Translations under genes and position numbers: made by a program
The notes under the pieces: model-generated
The model's database searches: none
Told to the model about the DNA's origin: nothing
The model's input: only the letters and a program-made list of their open reading frames with translations
Source: Ectopseudomonas chengduensis
Lineage (GTDB): Bacteria; Pseudomonadota; Gammaproteobacteria; Pseudomonadales; Pseudomonadaceae
Length of the DNA: 64,000 nucleotides
NCBI RefSeq assembly: GCF_015712065.1
Contig: NZ_JACFYZ010000008.1
Span: forward strand, 1-64,000
Reading direction: 5' to 3'
In this document: in pieces, positions 16,547-25,332 of the stretch
How positions within the stretch are numbered: position 1 is the stretch's first letter
Layout: each line of letters opens with the position of its first letter

Positions 16547-17407
16547 TCAGAAGTGATACTTGACCAGTGCCTGCACGGCGGTCTGGTCAAAACGATCATC
16601 CGACCCATCCACCGGTTTCACGCCGTACTTGGCGCGCCACATGTTGATCTCGGTGCCCACGTAGAGCTGGCGTTCCTTGCCGAACAGGGCCTTGCCCGCA
16701 TCCCACTTGACCTGGATCGAGGAGCCGACCGAGGTCTGGGTGCCGGCGTCACGCGACGGCGAGCGCCAGTCGAGGAAGCCGTCGACGACGAAGTCCTGAT
16801 CGCCGAGGCTGAACGGGTAAGCCGCGCTGACGGTCAGCTGGGTGGCGTAGCCGTTGCTGTCACTGTCGGCGAAGAAGGTGTGGTTATTGATCTTCACCTG
16901 ATACAGGTTGGTCTTGAAGTAGGTGAAGCCGGGCACTTCCCAGTCCAGGCCGACACCGTACAGGTAGTTCTCCGGGCCTGGGCCGCCTTCGCCTTTCTCG
17001 TAGGTGAAGGCGGCGAACACGTCCTTGATCGGGCCGGCGGCCAGCTTCTGCCCAGTCAGCCAGCTCAGGCTGATGCGCGGGGAGAACTCCATGTAGTAGA
17101 AGGAATTCTTGTCATGCTGACGGAAGGTGCCGTTGTCGAAGCTGCCGCGTGACTGCACGTTGTCGGCGCGGATGTAGTCGAGGAAGTAGAACACGTCGCC
17201 CCAGGCCCAGCCGCTGGCGTGCTCGAAGGTGAAGGTGGTCTGGGTGCGCTGTTCTTCGCCGTTGAAGTTCATGCGCTGGAAGTTCTCGCCGTACAGATAC
17301 GACAGGCTGTTGTCCTGCCAGTAAAGCAGGTCGCCAGCGAGTGCCTGCTGGCCGGAGAACAGTCCGGCTGATAGGGCGAGGCAGTGGGGCAGATGCTTGA
17401 GTTTCAT
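16547..17407 (-). CDS. Outer-membrane channel, Tsx/OmpK nucleoside-porin family
   Basis: Protein of 286 residues with a signal peptide (ending near GQQALAG) and alternating beta-strand pattern. It ends in VKYHF, the aromatic C-terminus used by the barrel assembly machinery. GDLLYWQDNSLSYLYGE and YFLDYIRADN are typical of the Channel_Tsx family. Members pass nucleosides or, in vibrios, serve as OmpK. It lies between two nucleobase permeases, so it is likely the outer-membrane entry for nucleosides or bases feeding this cluster. Confidence 0.88.
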   Translation of the reverse strand: MKLKHLPHCLALSAGLFSGQQALAGDLLYWQDNSLSYLYGENFQRMNFNGEEQRTQTTFTFEHASGWAWGDVFYFLDYIRADNVQSRGSFDNGTFRQHDKNSFYYMEFSPRISLSWLTGQKLAAGPIKDVFAAFTYEKGEGGPGPENYLYGVGLDWEVPGFTYFKTNLYQVKINNHTFFADSDSNGYATQLTVSAAYPFSLGDQDFVVDGFLDWRSPSRDAGTQTSVGSSIQVKWDAGKALFGKERQLYVGTEINMWRAKYGVKPVDGSDDRFDQTAVQALVKYHF

Positions 17408-17483
17408 CGGTTTTCCTTATTGTTGGAGTGCAAGCGTGCGTCTCCCGGCGGCATGCCGCCGGGAGTTGGGTCTAAGCCAGGGG

Positions 17484-18992
17484 TCAGCTTGGTCGGGCGG
17501 CCGGGTCGAGGTCGCGGCTGAGAGTCTTGAGGCTGTTGTCGTCGATGGCTGCATTGTCCGGGCGGTTCTGCAGCACGGTGTGCAGGTGCGCCTCGGGGTC
17601 GTATTCGCTTTCATCCTCTTCTTCCAGTTGCGGATCATCCGGCAGGAAGAGATTGAGCAGAATGGCGCTGAAGGCGCCGATGGTGATCGGAGAGCCGAAG
17701 ATGTTCTTCAGTACGTCCGGCATGTGCGAGAGCACGTCCGGTACGCCGGCTACACCCAGGCCCAGGCCCAGGGAAATGGCCACGATCAGTACGTTGCGGC
17801 GGTGCAGGCCGGCTTCGCTGAGAATCTTGATACCGGCCACCGCGACGGTGCCGAACATGATCAGGGTGGCGCCACCGAGCACCGGCTTGGGCATCAGCTG
17901 CAGCACCGCGCCTACCACCGGGAACAGGCCGAGCAGCACCAGGATGCTGGCGATGTAGAAACCCACATGACGGCTGGCTACGCCGGTGAGCTGGATTACC
18001 CCGTTGTTCTGGCTGAAGGTGGTCATCGGCAGGCTGTTGAACATGGCAGCGACCGCCGAGTTGCAGCCATCGGCCAGCACCCCGGATTTGATCCGGCGCA
18101 TATACAGCGGCCCTTTGACCGGCTGTTTGGAGATGATCGAGTTGGCGGTCAGGTCGCCTGCGGTTTCCAGCGGGGTGATCAGGAAGATCACGGCGATCGG
18201 CACGAAGGCAATCCAGTCGAAGCCGAAGCCGTACTTGAACGGTTGCGGCACGCTGATCAGTGGCACCTCAGCCATGTTGGCGAAGTCCACCCGGCCGGTG
18301 AACCAGGCGACCGCAAAGCCCAGGGTCAGGCCGATGATAACCGCCGACAGGCGCAGCACCTGCGAGGAGGCGCGGTTGAGCAGGACGATGGTGCCCAGCA
18401 CCAGGCCGCCGAGGGCCAGGTGGTGCAGGGCGCCGAGGTCCGGCGCGCCATAGCCGCCGGCCAGATCGGTCATGCCCACCTTGATCAGCGACAACCCCAT
18501 CAGGCAGATGATGGTGCCGGTCACCACCGGGGTGATCACCTTGCGCAGCTTGTTGATGAATTGACTGAAGGCAATCTCGACGAAGGCGGCGCAGAAGCAG
18601 ATGCCGAACAGCGTGGCGAGTATCTCCTCCTCGCTGGCGCCGCGCCCTTTGACGATGAAGCCGGCGCTGAGAATCACGCTGAGAAAACCGAAGCTGGTGC
18701 CCTGCAGGCACAACAGGCCGGAGCCGATCGGGCCGATGCGTTTGGCCTGGACGAAGGTGCCGAGGCCGGAAACGAACAGCGCCATGCTCACCAGATAAGG
18801 CACATGGGCGCCGAGGCCCAGCGCACTACCGACGATCAGGGTAGGGGTGATGATGCCGACGAAGCTGGCCAGCACATGCTGCAGCGCCGCGAAGATGGCA
18901 GGGGCGAAAGCTGGCGTGTCGTCCAGCTGATAGATGAGGTCGCTGTTGCCGGAAGGCGCAGCTGGGGCTTGGGTGTTGCGGTCTGTGGTCAT
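17484..18992 (-). CDS. NCS2-family xanthine/urate-type permease
   Basis: Nucleobase-ascorbate transporter family protein of 502 residues. The NAT signature is visible as FSQNNGVIQLTGVASR. Some 12-14 hydrophobic segments lie between an unusual N-terminal leader and an acidic, probably cytoplasmic C-terminal tail (LEEEDESEYDPEAH). Relatives such as XanQ and UacT carry xanthine or uric acid with protons. It follows the urate hydroxylase gene with its own operator region between, so urate or xanthine is the likely cargo. Confidence 0.92.
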   Translation of the reverse strand: MTTDRNTQAPAAPSGNSDLIYQLDDTPAFAPAIFAALQHVLASFVGIITPTLIVGSALGLGAHVPYLVSMALFVSGLGTFVQAKRIGPIGSGLLCLQGTSFGFLSVILSAGFIVKGRGASEEEILATLFGICFCAAFVEIAFSQFINKLRKVITPVVTGTIICLMGLSLIKVGMTDLAGGYGAPDLGALHHLALGGLVLGTIVLLNRASSQVLRLSAVIIGLTLGFAVAWFTGRVDFANMAEVPLISVPQPFKYGFGFDWIAFVPIAVIFLITPLETAGDLTANSIISKQPVKGPLYMRRIKSGVLADGCNSAVAAMFNSLPMTTFSQNNGVIQLTGVASRHVGFYIASILVLLGLFPVVGAVLQLMPKPVLGGATLIMFGTVAVAGIKILSEAGLHRRNVLIVAISLGLGLGVAGVPDVLSHMPDVLKNIFGSPITIGAFSAILLNLFLPDDPQLEEEDESEYDPEAHLHTVLQNRPDNAAIDDNSLKTLSRDLDPAARPS

Positions 18993-19242
18993 GTCATAGC
19001 CTGCCAGTTGTTTTTATATGGTCATGGGCTTACACGAGGCTTCACGGCACCTCTGCTCCGATCGATCGAAAAATTGTCCGATCGGTCAGGATGTGCCGAC
19101 TATACAACTTGTGGACATGGTTAAAAACAATTTATTTATGGATTGTGCACAAAAAACTGAACCGCCGGTCAGCTTGCGCTGCCGGCGGTTCATGGCTGTA
19201 AAAAGATGTCGCGCCCACTCATGAGCGCGACATGTGTGGCAA
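18993..19242. promoter_or_regulatory. Control region of the NCS2 permease
   Basis: TTGTCCGATCGGTCAG (19074-19089) and CTGAACCGCCGGTCAG (19157-19172) are RutR-type boxes. TTGTGCACAA (19143-19152) is a GntR-type palindrome, and ACTATACAAC (about 19099) is a half site. GAACCGCCGGTCAGC ... GCTGCCGGCGGTTC (19159-19192) can also form a hairpin that may end the puuD transcript or pause the permease transcript. Confidence 0.55.
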
Positions 19243-20580
19243 TCAGTTGATCTGAGCGCCTTTGGCGATCCAGCTGCCAATCAGGTCGCGCTCGTCCTGG
19301 GTCATCTGGGTGATGTTGCCCAGCGGCATGATCTGCGTGGCCACGGTTTGCGCGTGGATCTTGGCTGCCTGCGCCTTCATCTGCTCCGGGGTGTCGAGCA
19401 TGAAACCGGCCGGTGCGGTGCTGAACATCGGGCTAGTGGGACTCGACGAGTGGCACACGGTGCAACGCTCGTGGATCACGCTTTCGACTTGGGCAAAATC
19501 GGTGCTGGCAGCAGGTGGCGCGCTGTCAGCGGCAGTGGTTGAATCCTCGTTGGCATCGGCTTTTGCCTGGGTTTCCTCTGCAGCAGGCTCGCTGGTTGTG
19601 GAGGGGTTGCCAGGGCGGCCGGTAGCAGGAACGGGGGCGTACTTGATCGCCGGGGCTTGAGCCGTTGCCGGTGCGCTGACCGATTTCGTCTGCGGGCCGG
19701 TGACGTAAGCCAGGCAGATCATGCCCAGCGCCGCGGCCGGCAGGGTCCAGACGTACTTGCTGCTGTCGTGGCGGGTATTGAAGTAGTGACGCACCAGCAC
19801 GGCCAGGATCGCGATACCGGCCAGGATCAGCCAGTTGTACTGGCTGCCGTAGGTGCTCGGGAAGTGGTTGCTGATCATGATGAACAGCACCGGCAGGGTG
19901 AAGTAGTTGTTGTGGCGTGAGCGCAGCAGGCCCTTGGCCGGCAGCAGCGGATCGGGCGTCGTGTTGGTTTCGATGGCCTTAACCAGCGCGCGCTGGGCCG
20001 GCATGATGGTGAAGAACACGTTGCCGACCATGATGGTGCCGATGATCGCACCGACATGAATGTACGCCGCGCGGCCGCTGAAGATCTGGCTGAAGCCATA
20101 GGCGGCGGCGATGATCAGCACGAACAGCACGGCGCCTAGCAGGGCCGGGCGTTTACCCAGCGGCGAATCGCAGAGGAAGTGGTAGATCACATAGCTGATC
20201 GCCATGGAACCGAGGCCGATGGCGATGCCCATTGCCGGGGACAGCTCGACGCCCGGCTTGACCAGGTACAGGCTGGGGTTGAGGTAGTACACCACCAGCA
20301 GCAGGGCGACGCCCGACAGCCAGGTGGCGTAGGCCTCCCATTTGAACCAGTGCAGGTTCTCCGGCATTTTCGGCGGAGCCAGCTTGTACTTTTCCAGGTG
20401 GTAGATGCCGCCGCCGTGAATCGCCCAGAGGTCGCCCGACAGGCCCTCACGGGGATTGCTACGGTTGAGGTTGTTCTCCAGCCAGACGAAATAGAACGAT
20501 GCGCCGATCCAGGCGATACCGGTGATCATATGGATCCAGCGGATGCCCAGGTTTAGCCATTCGGTGAAATGTGCTTCCAC
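19243..20580 (-). CDS. puuD: Membrane urate hydroxylase with C-terminal cytochrome c domain
   Basis: Oxidises urate to 5-hydroxyisourate using an electron-transfer route instead of soluble uricase. The 445-residue protein has an N-terminal DUF989-type membrane domain with about eight helices and heme-ligand histidines (WIHMITGIAWIGASFYFVW). An Ala/Pro/Thr-rich linker follows (about 300-365). A cytochrome c domain closes it, with CTVCH and a distal methionine in MPLGNITQM. Tail gene of puuE-uraD-allA-puuD. No PucL/Uox-type uricase is nearby, so PuuD carries this step, followed by HiuH and UraD. Confidence 0.92.
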   Translation of the reverse strand: MEAHFTEWLNLGIRWIHMITGIAWIGASFYFVWLENNLNRSNPREGLSGDLWAIHGGGIYHLEKYKLAPPKMPENLHWFKWEAYATWLSGVALLLVVYYLNPSLYLVKPGVELSPAMGIAIGLGSMAISYVIYHFLCDSPLGKRPALLGAVLFVLIIAAAYGFSQIFSGRAAYIHVGAIIGTIMVGNVFFTIMPAQRALVKAIETNTTPDPLLPAKGLLRSRHNNYFTLPVLFIMISNHFPSTYGSQYNWLILAGIAILAVLVRHYFNTRHDSSKYVWTLPAAALGMICLAYVTGPQTKSVSAPATAQAPAIKYAPVPATGRPGNPSTTSEPAAEETQAKADANEDSTTAADSAPPAASTDFAQVESVIHERCTVCHSSSPTSPMFSTAPAGFMLDTPEQMKAQAAKIHAQTVATQIMPLGNITQMTQDERDLIGSWIAKGAQIN

Positions 20581-20627
20581 GATCTGTACCTCTTTCCCGG
20601 GATAGGCACGCCAGCCCCGGGCTTCTC

Positions 20628-21131
20628 TTATTGGTGGGGGTTGAGGAGAAGAAGCTCGTCCTCATTGAAGAAATGCTCATCGCAGTTGTTGCCGGAACCA
20701 CTGCGATCAACCACCAGGAAGTCATCCCGCTTTTCGATCGTCAGCACCGGGTGGTGCCAGACGCCGCGATGGTAATTGATGCCCTGCCTGCCATTGCTGA
20801 GGAAGGCACGGACGGACCCTGATACAGGTACATCGCCAACTGGCGCGACCACGATCAGAAAGGGGTTGCCGAGCAGCGGAATGAAAGCCTGGCTGCCCAG
20901 CGGATGGCGTTCCAGCATGCGGATGGTCAGCGGCATCTCCAGTGCTTCGGCGCTGAAGATGCTGATGATGGCCTGGTCCTCCGGCTGTGCGGTCTCCACG
21001 GTGGCCAGCTTGTGATAGCGGCGGGTGGAACCGTTGTTGATCATGAAGAAGTCGCTGCCGTCGGTTTCGATCACGTCACCGAAAGGGGCGAAGGCTTCTT
21101 TGCTCAGGGGCTCGATGGTCAGGCTACGCAT
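20628..21131 (-). CDS. allA: Ureidoglycolate lyase
   Basis: Splits ureidoglycolate to glyoxylate and urea. The 167-residue cupin-like protein has the family's LSKEAFAPFGDVIETDG start, the central ERHPLGSQAFIPL motif, and GVWHHPVL with candidate metal or catalytic histidines. It is followed after 47 bases by puuD and preceded by uraD after 43 bases. In a complete pathway an allantoicase makes its substrate. None is encoded in the window, and its usual neighbour position between uraD and allA is empty. Confidence 0.94.
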   Translation of the reverse strand: MRSLTIEPLSKEAFAPFGDVIETDGSDFFMINNGSTRRYHKLATVETAQPEDQAIISIFSAEALEMPLTIRMLERHPLGSQAFIPLLGNPFLIVVAPVGDVPVSGSVRAFLSNGRQGINYHRGVWHHPVLTIEKRDDFLVVDRSGSGNNCDEHFFNEDELLLLNPHQ

Positions 21132-21174
21132 GGCTGTTCTACTTGTTCTGTTCGGGTGGGGGGGGCTGCAGCGC

Positions 21175-21690
21175 TTACAGTTGCTGCAGGCGGAACATGG
21201 CGATCTTGTTGATCTCGGCCAGGGCGGTCTGGAACTCCTGCTCCGGCGTGTTGTGAATGCGCTCCTCGAAGGCGGCCAGGATCTGATGGCGGTTGCTGCC
21301 CTTGACGGCCTTGATGAAGGGGAAGCCGAACTTGGCCTTGTAGGCGTCGTTGAGTTCGGTGAAGCGGGCGAACTCCTCGGCGGTGCATTCGTGGATGCCG
21401 GCGCCGGACTGCTCGGCAGTGCTGGAGGCGGTCAGTTCGCCACGCACTGCAGCCTTGCCGGCCAGGTCCGGGTGCGCGTTGATCAGTGCCAGCTGCGCCT
21501 CATGACTGGCGGACAGGAGGATATCGGCCATGCGCTGCTGCAGGCTGTCGATGTCGTCCACGCTATCGTCCAGGCCGAGGTCATAGGCTTTCTCGGCGAC
21601 CCAGGGCGAGTGCTCATAGATGTCGGCGAAGGCTGCGACGAACGCGTCGCGGCTCAGCTTGGAAGGGGTCAGGGTCTGGAAACGGCTCAT
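21175..21690 (-). CDS. uraD: OHCU decarboxylase
   Basis: Decarboxylates 2-oxo-4-hydroxy-4-carboxy-5-ureidoimidazoline to S-allantoin, the last step from urate to allantoin. The all-helical protein has 171 residues. Family marks are LSRDAFVAAFADIYEHSPWVAE near the start, the catalytic HPDLAGK segment, and FGFPFIKAVKG. The MSRFQTL start is chosen because its ATG overlaps the puuE stop by four bases (ATGA), a coupled arrangement. Confidence 0.95.
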   Translation of the reverse strand: MSRFQTLTPSKLSRDAFVAAFADIYEHSPWVAEKAYDLGLDDSVDDIDSLQQRMADILLSASHEAQLALINAHPDLAGKAAVRGELTASSTAEQSGAGIHECTAEEFARFTELNDAYKAKFGFPFIKAVKGSNRHQILAAFEERIHNTPEQEFQTALAEINKIAMFRLQQL

Positions 21691-22628
21691 GGGCGGCTCT
21701 CTTGTTCGGTCGCGCGGAAGGGGTGGGTGGCATGCCAATGCCTGGCGATGTCGACACGGCGGGCGCACCAGACCTTGTCATGGCTCTTCACGTAGTCGAT
21801 GAAGCGCGCCAGCGAAGCCAGGCGCGCCGGGCGACCGAGCAGGCGGCAGTGCATGCCGATCGACAGCATCTTCGGTGCGCCGGCTTCACCCTCGGCGTAG
21901 AGCACGTCGAAGGCATCCTTGAGGTATTCGAAGAAATCGTCGCCCTTGTTGAAGCCCTGTACCTGGGTGAAGCGCATGTCGTTGGTGTCCAGGGTGTAGG
22001 GGATCACCAGGTGCGGCTTCTCTGCCGTGCTGGCAGGGTCCCAGTAGGGCAGGTCGTCGTCGTAGGTGTCGGAGTCGTAGAGGAAACCGCCTTCCTCGCG
22101 CACGATGCGCCGGGTGTTCGGGCCCAGGCGGCCGGTGTACCAGCCCAGCGGGCGCTCGCCGGTCAGCTCGGTGAGGATGCGGATGGCCTCGAGCATGTGC
22201 TCGCGCTCGGTGGCCTCGTCCATGTTCTGGTAATCGATCCAGCGATAGCCATGGCTGCAGATCTCGTGCCCGGCGGTGACCATCTCGCGGATCACCTCGG
22301 GGTGACGCTGGGCGGCCATGGCCACGGCGAAGATGGTCAGCGGGATGTCGTGCTTCTTGAACAGGTTGAGCAGGCGCCAGACGCCGGTGCGGCTGCCGTA
22401 CTCGTAGAGCGACTCCATGCACAGGTTGCGCTGACCCTGCAGCGGCTGAGCGGCGACCATCTCGGAGAGGAAGGCCTCGGACTCCTTGTCCCCGTGAAGA
22501 ATGTTGCGTTCACCGCCTTCTTCGTAGTTGAGCACGAAGGATAGGGCGATGCGGGCATCGCCCGGCCAGTGCGGGTGGGGAGGGTTTGCGCCGTAGCCGA
22601 TCAAATCGCGTGGGTAATCAGCGTTCAC
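21687..22628 (-). CDS. puuE: Allantoinase PuuE (polysaccharide-deacetylase family)
   Basis: Metal-independent allantoinase that opens allantoin to allantoate. The 313-residue protein resembles polysaccharide deacetylases (ARIALSFVLNYEEGGER, AAQRHPEVIREM, GHEICSHGYRW). I choose a GTG start (VNADYPRDLIGYG). An AGGAAG ribosome site lies at proper distance, and the frame upstream of it crosses the operator region. First gene of the puuE-uraD-allA-puuD operon and divergent from hiuH. Confidence 0.93.
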   Translation of the reverse strand: MNADYPRDLIGYGANPPHPHWPGDARIALSFVLNYEEGGERNILHGDKESEAFLSEMVAAQPLQGQRNLCMESLYEYGSRTGVWRLLNLFKKHDIPLTIFAVAMAAQRHPEVIREMVTAGHEICSHGYRWIDYQNMDEATEREHMLEAIRILTELTGERPLGWYTGRLGPNTRRIVREEGGFLYDSDTYDDDLPYWDPASTAEKPHLVIPYTLDTNDMRFTQVQGFNKGDDFFEYLKDAFDVLYAEGEAGAPKMLSIGMHCRLLGRPARLASLARFIDYVKSHDKVWCARRVDIARHWHATHPFRATEQESRP

Positions 22629-23030
22629 TGCAGTCTTCCTATCTGGAACGTTGCGGTCACTGCGTGCCGGGTAATCGACGGCTACGCGACCGGGATGAGT
22701 AATTGTATACAAAGTTAGTCGCCGTTTGTAAATCGACTTTTCATCATTTTCTTTACGGCGTGCCACAGCGAAAAAATTGCCGAGGTGGTCAGCAATGCGT
22801 GCTGGTTATGCCGTGGTTGCTGGCTGGCGATGATGTGAGCAGTGATCAGGTTTGGTGCATGGATAGCATTTCAATTGGATTTATTGTGTACAATTTATTG
22901 GAAAAATGTTTTATATTCGATCTGCGTGCTATCCTGCCACTGCGTCGGAGCATTGCGACGAGCCGATTTCAACAGAGTAGAGGAGGTGTGGTGTTCGTAG
23001 GGCGCCAGGCGCCGCGGGCATCCGAGACCC
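22629..23030. promoter_or_regulatory. puuE / hiuH divergent control region
   Basis: A perfect TTGTATACAA (22703-22712) lies 74 bases before the puuE start codon. ATTGTGTACAAT (22883-22894) lies on the hiuH side. TTGCCGAGGTGGTCAG (22777-22792) is a weaker RutR-type box between them. The hiuH leader carries AGGAGG at 22981, about 45 bases before the ATG chosen, with no open frame from it. No gene is seen in these 402 bases. Confidence 0.6.
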
Positions 23031-23384
23031 ATGGGACGTTTGACTACACATGTACTGGATGCCGCGCACGGCTGCCCAGGGAGTGACATCAAGGTCGAGC
23101 TGTACCGCGTCGAAGGCGCGCAGCTGGAACTGATCAACAGCGTTACCACCAACCACGACGGCCGTTGCGATGCGCCGGTGCTGCAGGGTGATGACTACCG
23201 CACGGGCGTCTACCAGTTGCATTTCCACGCTGGCGACTACTACCGCGCCCGTGGCGTGAAACTGCCGGATACGGCATTTCTCGATGTCGTGGTCCTGCGC
23301 TTCGGCATCGATGCCGGCCAGGAGCACTACCACGTGCCGCTACTGATTTCTCCTTACAGCTACTCCACCTACCGCGGTAGCTGA
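23031..23384 (+). CDS. hiuH: 5-Hydroxyisourate hydrolase (transthyretin-like)
   Basis: Hydrolyses 5-hydroxyisourate, the unstable product of PuuD, to OHCU. The 117-residue transthyretin-related protein has the N-terminal THVLDAAHGCPG with the active-site histidine. NHDGRCDAPVL supplies the arginine, and the diagnostic YRGS ends the protein. The ATG lacks a clear ribosome site, so translation may be weak or use the long leader. It is divergent from the puuE operon with shared operator sites. Confidence 0.94.
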   Translation: MGRLTTHVLDAAHGCPGSDIKVELYRVEGAQLELINSVTTNHDGRCDAPVLQGDDYRTGVYQLHFHAGDYYRARGVKLPDTAFLDVVVLRFGIDAGQEHYHVPLLISPYSYSTYRGS

Positions 23385-23450
23385 GTGACTGGCGGGCCAG
23401 ACGCCTGCCAGACGAATGCTTGTCACCCTCAGACTCGTTTGAGTCCTTAC

Positions 23451-23477
23451 GCCCGCTCACACTGCGGGCTTTTTTTT
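23451..23477 (+). terminator. Terminator of hiuH
   Basis: GCCCGC, a 7-base loop, GCGGGC, then eight T residues. It lies 66 bases after the hiuH stop. Confidence 0.9.
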
Positions 23478-23940
23478 GGGCTGTGTTTCAGGGCTGTGTT
23501 GTTGACCGGCTTTTGTAGAGTGGGTTAGGCGCGAACCTGGATCAGGCAAACACCACCACCCCCAGCGCCGTAACCCACCATGGCGGTCTGCCGCCGCGCC
23601 GCAATGTTGGCTTACGCGGCGCCCAGGTTGCGTGGCGATCCCCATAACGACCCCCAGCGCCGCTAACCCGGCCTACGCATTGCCGCGTCTCATGCATCGC
23701 GGACGATTCACCCCATAGCCCCTTTGCCTGCCAGTTTCTGTACGCCCCTCGCGCCGCCGGATTTGCCTTGGCAACCGCTGCTCCCTGTACTGAGTGCATG
23801 CCCATGGGCCGGCGATGCGCCTCGCGGTAACCCGGATGCAATCCGGGAGTATCGAAGCTATCCCCGGATTGCATCCGGGCTACGGGCTGAGGCGCTTGGG
23901 CCGCTGCCTTGCGCCAACAAGAGGTATTGAACGGTCAAAC
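23478..23940. repeat. REP-rich spacer
   Basis: No gene is seen. Degenerate GTAACCCACC / GGTTAGGCGC-type words occupy about 23518-23680. A facing pair CCCGGATGCAATCCGGG / CCCGGATTGCATCCGGGCTAC lies at 23831-23883. The spacer separates convergent hiuH and the AzgA-type permease. Confidence 0.7.
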
Positions 23941-23970
23941 GAAAAGCCCCGGCACAGGGCCGGGGCTTCG
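23941..23970 (-). terminator. Terminator of the AzgA-type permease
   Basis: AAGCCCCGGC and GCCGGGGCTT pair around a short loop. On the minus strand the stem is followed by TTTTC. It sits 22 bases beyond the permease stop. Confidence 0.85.
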
Positions 23971-23991
23971 ATCAGCGCGGGGTGTTTGCCG

Positions 23992-25332
23992 TCAGAGGAA
24001 GGCGAACTTGGCGATGAAGATCACGCACAGCGCATAGAGGCTCAGCGATACCTTGTCGCTCTGGCCGGTCAGCAGTTTCAGCGTGGCGTAGGTGAGGAAC
24101 CCCAGGGCGATGCCGTTGGCGATGGAGAAGGTCAGCGGCATCATCACCACGGTCACGATAGCTGGGATGGTATCGGTGTGGTCCTTCCAATCGATATGCG
24201 CCATGCCGCTCATCATCAGCATTGCTACGTAGATCAGCGCGCCCGCGGTGGCGTAGGCCGGAATCATGCCAGCCAGCGGGGCGAAGAACATCGCCGCGAG
24301 GAACAGCAGGCCGACGGTGATGGCGGTCAGGCCGGTACGGCCACCCGCGGCGACGCCTGCAGCGCTTTCCACGTAGCTGGTCACCGGCGGGCAGCCGACC
24401 ATGGCGCCCACAACGCTCGAGGTAGAGTCGGCTTTCAGCGCCTTGGACAGGTTCTGGATCTTGCCATCCTCATCTACCAGGTTGGCGCGGTGGGCGACGC
24501 CCATCAGGGTGCCGGCGGTGTCGAACATGTTCACGAAGAGAAACGCCAGGATCACGCTGATCATCGCCACGTTGAACGCGCCGGCGATATCCATGGCCAG
24601 GAAGGTCGGGGCCAGGCTCGGCGGCATCGACACCAGGCCACCGTATTCCACCAGGCCGAGTGCCCAGCCGATGGCAGTCACGCCGAGCATGCTAAAGAGG
24701 ATGGCGCCAAACACGTTGCGGTGGCTGAGCACGGCGATCATCAGGAAGCATACGGCGGCGAGTAGCGCCGACGGGTTACTGAACGAGCCCATGGTCAACA
24801 GGGTGGCCGGGCTGTCGACGACGATCCCGGCGGTCTTCAGACCGATCAGGCCGAGGAACAGGCCGACCCCGGCACCCATGGCGAAGCGCAGGCTCATCGG
24901 GATGCTGTTGAGCAGCCATTCGCGGATCTTCGACAGGCTCATGATCATGAACAGCACGCCGGAGATGAACACCGCGCCCAGTGCGATCTGCCAGCTGTAG
25001 CCCATTTCACCGACGACGGTGTAGGTGAAGAACGCGTTCAGGCCCATGCCCGGCGCCAGGCCCACTGGCCAGTTGGCGTACAGGCCCATCAGGAAGCAGC
25101 CCAGGGCCGCCCCGATGCAGGTGGCGACGAAGGCGGCGCCATGATCGATGCCGGCAGTGGCCATGATGTTGGGATTGACGAAGATGATGTAGGCCATGGT
25201 GACGAAGGTCGTCAGGCCGGCCAGCAGCTCGGTCTTGATGGTGGTGCGGTGCTCGGTCAGTTTGAAGAAGCGGTCGAGCAGGCCACCTCTTGCCAGTTGA
25301 TTCGCGTGTTGTTCTTGTTTGACGCTTTCCAC
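23992..25332 (-). CDS. NCS2-family purine permease, AzgA type
   Basis: Membrane transporter of 446 residues. The AzgA-like branch carries adenine, guanine or hypoxanthine with protons. Visible marks are the N-terminal RFFKLTEHRTTIKTELLAGL, TFVTMAYIIFVNP, the GLAPGMGLNAFF loop, and the later FVNMFDTAGTLMGVAHRANL and SSVVGAMVGCPPVTSYVES. All fit the family. It lies next to guanine deaminase and the GntR regulator, so guanine or hypoxanthine import is the likely job. Confidence 0.93.
   Translation of the reverse strand: MESVKQEQHANQLARGGLLDRFFKLTEHRTTIKTELLAGLTTFVTMAYIIFVNPNIMATAGIDHGAAFVATCIGAALGCFLMGLYANWPVGLAPGMGLNAFFTYTVVGEMGYSWQIALGAVFISGVLFMIMSLSKIREWLLNSIPMSLRFAMGAGVGLFLGLIGLKTAGIVVDSPATLLTMGSFSNPSALLAAVCFLMIAVLSHRNVFGAILFSMLGVTAIGWALGLVEYGGLVSMPPSLAPTFLAMDIAGAFNVAMISVILAFLFVNMFDTAGTLMGVAHRANLVDEDGKIQNLSKALKADSTSSVVGAMVGCPPVTSYVESAAGVAAGGRTGLTAITVGLLFLAAMFFAPLAGMIPAYATAGALIYVAMLMMSGMAHIDWKDHTDTIPAIVTVVMMPLTFSIANGIALGFLTYATLKLLTGQSDKVSLSLYALCVIFIAKFAFL

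Noticed and set aside
17397..19124. A 575-codon plus-strand frame opposite the NCS2 permease
   Set aside because: It is antisense to a certain transporter gene and shows the same low-complexity pattern.
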